A stretch of 64,000 nt of DNA from Linum tenue (lineage: Eukaryota > Streptophyta > Magnoliopsida > Malpighiales > Linaceae): NCBI GenBank assembly GCA_946122785.1, contig CAMGYJ010000002.1, forward strand, positions 41,442,495 to 41,506,494. The letters run 5' to 3'. Shown one piece after another: positions 58,201 to 64,000 of this stretch. Made by a program: the position numbers and the translations under genes. Below the pieces are notes generated by a model, which searched no databases, had not been told where the DNA came from, and worked only from the letters and a program-made list of their open reading frames with translations. The first letter of the stretch is position 1. Every line of letters starts with the position of its first letter.

Positions 58201-59252
58201 AATACCCGGGATGGGGTGTTTTCGGTTAAGTCAGCTTACCACTTGGCCGTCTCTCTCGATATGAGGAAAGGTCGGTGGAAGTCGTCTGTGAGCTGGATGG
58301 ACAAGGCCAGTTGGATCCGTTTGTGGGACGCTAATCTCCCCCCTAAGCCTAAAGTGTTTGTATGACAGCTCCTGAACCGGATCCTCCCCACTACGGAGAC
58401 CCTCATTGAGAGAAATATCCCTGTACATCCTCGGTGCCCGGCCTGTTGGGGTGGTCCGGAAACCATGGAGAATTTGTTTCTCGATTGTCCGGTTGCGCGT
58501 GCGCTTTGGGGATATTCAGGATTGGAGTATTTAGGAGAGGGGTTGCCTCGGCATACTTTCCCTCTATTCCTGAAGAAGTTATTGGCCTTAGTCTCGGAGC
58601 CCCAATTGCTTATGCGAGTTGTTTCCGTCCTTTGGCGTATCTGGAGATCTCGGAATTGGGTGGTCTTTGAAGGCAAGCAGTATGGGTTCCCGGCATTAAT
58701 GCGTCAGCTTTCCTAGCAGGTTGAGGAATGGGTGGGGTTACCGAGGGAGGCGCCCCCCCAGCCTCCTCTCCCCGAAATTAGTCAATCTAGACTGTTAAAT
58801 CCCGCTGCTGGGATTGTGTGCCAATGGGATGGGGCTACTAGGAAGGGGTCTCACTCGGCAGGGGGTGGGTTCTCTACGATATGACGGAGAATGCTTTCCT
58901 AGCTAGTGGGGTCCAGTTCCCTGGGATTGATGAGCCAGCTGTGGTGGAATTGCTTGTGCTCCGGAAGGCTGTTATCTGGTGTTTGGCCCATGGGTTCACA
59001 TAGGTAAGGTTTGAAGGGAACGCTAAGGTGATCATTGATAAAATCAACAAGACGGAGATTCGAGGTAACCACCTGGTCGCGGTTCTTGAAGAAGTAGTAC
59101 ATGTTGTTAGCACTACCCCTGGTTTTAGTGTTCGGTTCATAGGTCGGCGTAGTAATAGGGCAGCCCATTTGGTGGCTAGAAAAGCCCTCGCTTTGTACCC
59201 GACTATGAGTCGTTTGTTTGACTTTCGAGCCTGGTTGTTGTCCAGGATGTAA
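55226..59252 (+). pseudogene. LINE B ORF2 with C-terminal RNase H, several lesions
   Basis: ORF2 opens MKLLAWNVRGIGPS (endonuclease; GDFNTTLHESEKDGG, SDHRALLL). RT blocks are SKQAPGLDGFTGKF, LRPISLCQFVYKV, VDMEKAYDRVEW, GLRQGDPLSPLLF and LFFADDSYLFLRG with the FADD site intact. The zinc block is CPACWGG...ENLFLDCPVARALW. The end (about 59005-59252) reads VRFEGNAKVIIDKI and RRSNRAAHLVARKAL, an RNase H (RVT_3) tail. Lesions: an extra A near 56732-56737 and a TGA four codons on; a shift near 58180-58195; TGA at 58363-58365; TAG at 58714-58716; others after 58880. Confidence 0.92.
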
Positions 59253-59300
59253 CTATCTTTTTTGAATCAATATATGATTATCTTTTGTCAAAAATAAAAA

Positions 59301-59614
59301 AGAAAGATACAACAAATTTGTTTAATGTAATTGGTGATGATTCTTGTCTTTATCTGAGACTTCATGGTTCAAATTCTGAAATAGTATTTTTTTTATTTTA
59401 TGAAAAAGAAATAAATAAAGAATTACGAGTTGAAATGTACCCTTTCTACTTTTGCCCTCGTTATAAAAATTTTGGAACGCTAAAAATTGCTCCAAAATAT
59501 GCTATATTATATTCGTTGATAATTGGTTTCAAATTTATCTCCAAAGAGTTTTAACAACCATTCATATTGTTATGAGTGTCAAGTCTTATTTCAAATGGAA
59601 AATTATTAACAATT
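59301..59614. other. No gene recognised
   Basis: An 89-residue open frame (59285-59554) in AT-rich sequence has no domain or start context to support it. Confidence 0.4.
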
Positions 59615-59878
59615 TTAACATAGTTCAACAAACCAATTTATATACCGAACCTTAAAGTCTATATGTTACTTGGTAAATTACTCATAGTTGATGAGTGATA
59701 TCTGTGTTGAACTATGTTATTTTACCAAGTAACATATAGACTTTAAGGTTCGGTATATAAATTGGTTTGTTGAACTATGTTAACAATTGTTAACATAGTT
59801 CAACAAACCAATTTATATACCGAACCTTAAAGTCTATATGTTACTTGGTAAATTACTCATAGTTGATGAGTGATATCT
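59615..59878. repeat. Direct-inverted-direct 89-bp repeat (foldback)
   Basis: Unit A (89 bp, TTAACATAGTTCAACAAACC...GAGTGATATCT) occurs at 59615-59703 and 59790-59878 without a difference that I could see. Between them 59720-59786 is its inverted copy. The inverted copy and the second direct copy meet at TTAACAATTGTTAA, so 59720-59853 can fold into a perfect hairpin with 67-bp arms; the first copy could pair with the same strand. There is no coding. Confidence 0.95.
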
Positions 59879-59879
59879 A

Positions 59880-60693
59880 TGTGATATGTGTGTTTAAGCA
59901 TAAATTTAAGATGACTTGTGTCGTATATGAAATGAATATTTAGTTGCGTGTAGGAAATCCCAAACCACATTAAGTTGAATGATATGTAATAACCAACTTA
60001 AGAGTTATATCACTAACAGTAAAGTGAAAATATGTAATCCAACCAGCATACGATTTATATGAGCAACAATAGGCTAGTCTAAGAGCTATGTAATGAGCAC
60101 CTAATCGAGTTGGTTTGCAAGTCATACAATAAGTTGACTTATGAGTTTAAAGACTCAAATTTTGAGCCACAATATCGATCTATCTAGTGAGTTTCAATTG
60201 AGCTAACACAGGGGTCACACTATCAAAGCAGTCAGGAGCTTCAAACGAATTGGCTCACAAGGGTGACTCAACGAGCCGAGCCATGTCGCGAGACTCACCT
60301 GGTTGAAAAGGCTCTAACTCGTAGAGGTGTCAATCGGGTTGCGGGTTAGTCGGATTTCAGATTCGTCGGGTTGCAGGTTCATCGGGTTTGGGTTCAATTG
60401 GGTTGCCGGTTCATTGGGTTTCAGGTAGAGCGGGTTACGGGTGGATCGAGTTGCGCGTTGTTCGGGTCATCTCACCGAGTTACTTACTCCTTACGAACTT
60501 ACACATTTTATTAAACTAATTTAAAATATGTTTCACAATTTTAATCAATTTCTTTCTACTGGTCATATATTTCTAAATTTTTTAAACAAAACTAGTCAAA
60601 ACATTGAATCAATTTGTATGATTTGCAAACTTGTCATGTAATTAATCGTAATTAGTAAAGTACACTAGCTAATAGCAATAGTGATATCAACAT
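59880..60693. other. Spacer with a GGGTT-rich block
   Basis: From about 60325 to 60480 GGGTTGCGGGTT/CATCGGGTTT-like words recur, resembling the subterminal zone of a hAT element (GGTGTCAATCGGGTTG at 60326). Only one such end is seen. No gene. Confidence 0.4.
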
Positions 60694-60948
60694 TTGCAAC
60701 CAATAGACACTATTAACAAACCATACATTCAAAAAACAAAACAACAAACATCATCTGATGCCACCAGCGCCTCCCCATCTCCTTCTCTTCCTCACCCAAA
60801 TCTCCCACCCATTGCTGTCAAACTCAACCCCAAGAATTTTCTCCTCTGGAAACTTCAACTTCTCCCTCTCCTCACGAGCTTCGACTTTGTCAAACATATC
60901 GTAGTAGGAATGCCACTTTTTAAATGTTCCAGTGTTTTATTCCTGTAA
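60694..60948 (+). pseudogene. Copia gag N-terminal fragment
   Basis: The frame reads PIAVKLNPKNFLLWKLQLLP and LLTSFDFVKHIVVG, the start of plant copia gag (a conserved ...l.KL...Ny..Wk.ql.plL.s...). The match ends near 60915, and neither the rest of the element nor LTRs were found. Confidence 0.65.
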
Positions 60949-62240
60949 AGACAGATTCTACCGACATCAGCAGCAGCAATCTCTGAGCTTTTACTCAGCC
61001 GTCCGATCCCTCCCGCGGTGGAGCCACGGTGTCAATTGGCTGTCTTCTCGCGGTGGTAGTCCGAGTGCCCTTTTCCGGCCGGTCATGGAGGACGAGATCG
61101 GAAAGACGAGATCGGAAAGATGGTTAGCTCCATACAGCGGCAGCACGGCAGCAGCTTCACAATTGATTTCCCCGCAGTCAACTGTGCTACTCACATCTCT
61201 GGTTCCGAATTGGCTTCCTGTGGAGGTTTTAGTTGCTATTTTCCATTCCCAGTTTATATTGTTAGGGTATTGCTGCAATTTGATTCTATTTCTGTGGTTA
61301 ATCCTGGTTAGCATTACTCTTTCTTGGTTCGAACTTTGAAGCCAATAGATAATTACTTGCTTGTTATGATATTCTATTCCTAACTTGATGAGTGGGTATG
61401 CTTAGAGTACTGCTTCAATTTGACTATGGTGAGTAACGTCGACGGTAGCAGCGTCGTGATGTCGATGGCGGTGAAGGGGTCGACGGGAGGGTTGATTCCG
61501 ATGACAAGGATTGGGGACAGTCGTTCAAGGTGATCATCGGCGATGGGGTGCCGTCATTGACCAACTCGCCGGCGAGTTGAGCCATTGATGACGACGTTGC
61601 GCAATTTGCGTCACCTCACCTGTAAAAGGTAATTGCGAGAATAGTTAAGTTTTCAAAACAGAAACTTTTTAAATTAATTAATTAATTTCTTAATTATCAC
61701 CTTTATGATTTCCGTTGCTAGTTATTAGCCTTTATTATTCCCTTAATTTACGTTCTCATCAATAATTATCTTTTAGTAATCTAATTAATTTTCCTTTTCT
61801 ATTTATGTCTGTTATGAGTTTATCATTATTGTCATTTCTTGGTTTGAACTTTTAATAGTCATTTATTTGGCTTTAAAGTAGGTATACATGTTTAAATTAC
61901 TAATTTCATTCCTTTCCTTTTAAGTTCAGGGTATAAATGGATTCCTCCTTTTGTGTTTAATTATTATAGTAAATATTTATTAATTTTATAATGTACAAAT
62001 CTTTTAATAGTTTGAATTATATCGTTGGTGGTTATTTTCGATAATATCGACTTTGCCGTAAGGGGAAATTTTAATCTCTTATAATAGAGATTTCTAGCAC
62101 CATAGTCGTGCCTTTTTATTAGTCATTTGCAGGTGCTCATATGGTATGAAAATAATTGAAGGACGTGCAATAATTTTCATCGATCTATCAGGTGATAGTT
62201 CGATTTTATTCGCTTCATCAAATTTATGAGATCAATTAAG
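60949..62240. other. No gene recognised
   Basis: A GC-rich patch (60960-61630) with a local duplication (GACGAGATCGGAAA twice, 61090-61118) is followed by AT-rich sequence. Open frames here are short and without domain signs. Confidence 0.4.
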
Positions 62241-62384
62241 CATGTTCCGTCAAAGATTGCTAATGCATTTTTCTTTTCTTTGTTGTGGTTTTTGTGGTAC
62301 CTCGATACTGGTCATCCGGCATACTTCGTCGAAGGAAACTACACTCGCTAGCGGGACTATCTTGGAGACGTTGGGGTTTTATTT

Positions 62385-62575
62385 TTGTTTTCCCTGTCAG
62401 TGTCGTGTCTTTGCTCCTCGGAGCTTCTTCAGAGCTGCCCAAGTAGTGGCTTAACAAGCTCTTTCATCGTAGTCTGGTTGCATACGGACTATCGTAGTCG
62501 GTCTTGTAATCGTGTCGAGTCTTTGTCCCATGCCCTTTGGGCTTGCCTTGAAAAAAAACAAAACAAAACAACACT
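62385..62575 (+). pseudogene. Possible LINE 3' end fragment
   Basis: The frame reads SCNRVESLSHALWACLEKKQ, like the CxxC...SHALW.C zinc block of plant L1 ORF2, followed directly by A-rich sequence (GAAAAAAAACAAAACAAAAC). The match is short, so it could be chance. Confidence 0.35.
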
Positions 62576-62619
62576 CTAAAAGCAAAGAAGAAAAACACTT
62601 TTTTTATCTCAACTTTTTT

Positions 62620-62695
62620 GGCGGCAATATAGATCAACCCAAACAAAAATTGGGCGGCAATATAGATCAATACAAATAAAAATTGGGCGGCCTTT
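62620..62695. repeat. 33-bp tandem repeat
   Basis: GGCGGCAATATAGATCAA begins at 62620 and 62653, and GGCGG again at 62686, giving about 2.3 units of 33 bp. Confidence 0.85.
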
Positions 62696-62889
62696 TAGAG
62701 CAGGAAGGGAGAAGTTGATATATAAAGCAAAAGAAAATTGGGCGGCATTTTGCAATGGGAAGAGAAATTGAGTAACAAAAAAAGACATGAATTATATATA
62801 ATAAATTAAACCTTAGTCCTCTAATGTGTGAAGTATAAACTTTCTGTTTAACAAAAGATATTTGAATTAAGGTTCATGAAAATATCAAA

Positions 62890-64000
62890 ATAAGTTCCAT
62901 TTATTTAAGAAAATCTCTGCCTCCACGACTCCGACTCGGATTCCCTAGCTGAAATAAAGATCACATCCATTGCCGCTAGGGATGACAACAAAACCCGAAC
63001 CCACTGGTACCCACCCGACCTAACTCGGTCAACGCGGCTAAAATCCGTGTTGATGGATTTTGGACTGGGTTTGGGTTTAAACTCGTTCACTATTCACTGG
63101 GTTGGTTTGGGTTTGGGTTTAGGTAAACCTGACCCATGGGTACCCGGCCACACCCATATAATTAATTTTCTCGGCATATTTAATATTCTAAACAACTAAT
63201 CTTATTTATGTTTGTGAATACATGTCTAATTTTTTCTTTCTAGTTATGTAGAAAGAAGTTGATGTTATCGAGTGGAGAGTGAAAAACTTTATTGAAATGA
63301 AGAAGCTTTCAATTAATCATGTTATTTATGGATAATTTGTGATTTGTTTCAATTGTCTTGAGTTTTCTAGGTTGGTGTTGAACAATTTGTATAGTTAATT
63401 TGTGATTTGCTTAAATTTTATGGAATGGTGCTTTATATGTGGATAATTTTTATTGAGAGAATGATATTTGACTTTAATTTTGATAGGAATTTTTTATTGT
63501 GAATTTTTTATGACAAAAATCCGTGGCTACCCATGAACCCGCGGATATCTAGCGGGTTGGGTTGGGTTTGCGTTTTTGAAATCCAATGGGTTTTACCCCG
63601 GATTTTTTTCACGGATAAACCCATAGGTTTGGGTTTGGCAAAACCCAACCCAACCCGACCCATTGCCAATTTGCCATTCCTAATTGCCGCTGATATTCAA
63701 CAAAAGAGGAAAAGGAAAGCTAGGTCCAGGTTGGAAATGGAAATGCATAGACTAGGTGATGGGATTGCCCGCCTTCAGCCCCTAGAAATCGGAATTGGTC
63801 TGGTCATTCAAAAAATAGAGGTGGCTACAGTAGTAAATCCGCAAAAATCAACCCTGAAGTAGCAAAATCTGCCAATGGCAACCCCGGATCATGATTCACA
63901 CTATCATCGCTTGGAATGTTCGTGGATTAGGCAGCTCGGATAAATGAGCAAAAATCAAGAGATTGCTGAGGAGATGGAAACCAAATATTGCCGCCCTTAC
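62890..64000 (+). mobile_element. LINE C (L1 type), 5' part, runs off the window
   Basis: Before the hAT the frame reads DSDSDSLAEIKITSIAA; after removal of the hAT and one TSD it continues DIQQKRKRKARSRLEMEMHR, matching the ORF1 ending of LINE A. ORF2 opens at 63891 (MIHTIIAWNVRGLGSSDK) and hits TGA at 63945-63947 where LINE A has CGA-type Arg, then continues AKIKRLLRRWKPNIAAL to the window end. It is therefore inactive. The left limit is uncertain; most of ORF1 is missing. Confidence 0.85.
62977..63682. mobile_element. Non-autonomous hAT with 8-bp TSD, inside LINE C
   Basis: It starts TAGGGATGACAACAAAACCC and ends TTTGCCATTCCTA, with ATTGCCGC on both sides (62969-62976, 63683-63690). It is the inverted sister of the element at 5762-7089 without that copy's nested MITE. 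No coding. Confidence 0.95.

Larger units (their letters stand above)
53755..59300 (+). mobile_element. L1-type LINE B, plus strand, 5' truncated
   Basis: The element starts within ORF1 at the junction with LINE A, then has ORF2 with a C-terminal RNase H, and ends in an A-rich tail (TCAAAAATAAAAAAGAAAG, about 59288-59306). It differs from LINE A in sequence and domain content. Target duplications were not found. Confidence 0.9.

Noticed and set aside
61090..61118. AGATCGGAAAGA repeats resembling sequencing adapter
   Set aside because: The common adapter reads AGATCGGAAGAGC; this differs and is a simple local duplication.

Overview
The window is nuclear DNA of a flowering plant, most likely a eudicot. 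It has GT-AG introns, MULE, hAT, Ty1/copia and plant L1-type LINE sequences, and a plant F-box gene, with AT-rich spacers between GC-rich islands. I cannot name the species. No bacterial or organellar gene clusters, rRNA or tRNA genes were seen. Most of the 64 kb is transposable elements nested in one another. The only well supported intact host gene is an F-box gene near 30-31.6 kb.

1-4.85 kb: right-hand part of a large autonomous-looking MULE whose left end lies outside the window. It carries a spliced MURA-type transposase (minus) and a convergent small spliced GRF zinc-finger/membrane protein (plus), plus three internal tandem-repeat arrays. 4.85-14.4 kb: a decayed copia element (minus) with a hAT inside it, itself holding a MULE-like MITE. 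LTR-like and gag-like retroelement debris follows, holding two more hAT-like insertions. 14.4-18.2 kb: a hAT transposase pseudogene split by a MULE-like MITE and a 2.35-kb solo LTR. 18.8-20.9 kb: a copia pol pseudogene (plus) split by a solo LTR that contains a perfect 115-bp palindrome, then a 3' LTR.

21.5-24.2 kb: fragments of host genes (a CAF1-type deadenylase and two unrecognised) around a TIR element. 24.2-29.3 kb: MITE-like and TIR elements in AT-rich DNA. 29.3-31.6 kb: a LINE zinc-binding fragment, then the F-box gene. Its 3' half and downstream TE were duplicated to 38.7-39.9 kb, where the copy is broken. A full-length but dead LINE (33.2-37.8 kb, with target-site duplication) lies between the two copies.

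41.4-48.1 kb: a 6.7-kb MULE with 9-bp TSDs and no transposase. It holds a solo LTR that itself holds two hATs, and a rearranged tandem pair of short pol-less LTR retrotransposons. 48.8-59.3 kb: two different LINEs joined head to head at their truncated 5' ends. 59.6-59.9 kb: a three-arm direct/inverted repeat. 60-64 kb: small copia and LINE scraps, then the start of a third LINE interrupted by a hAT of the same family as the one at 5.8 kb; it runs off the window.

Nothing here forms a cooperating host pathway. The functional logic is that of elements: transposase plus accessory gene in the MULE, ORF1 plus ORF2 in the LINEs. Element boundaries were set by reading target-site duplications, so the order of insertion can be inferred in most places.
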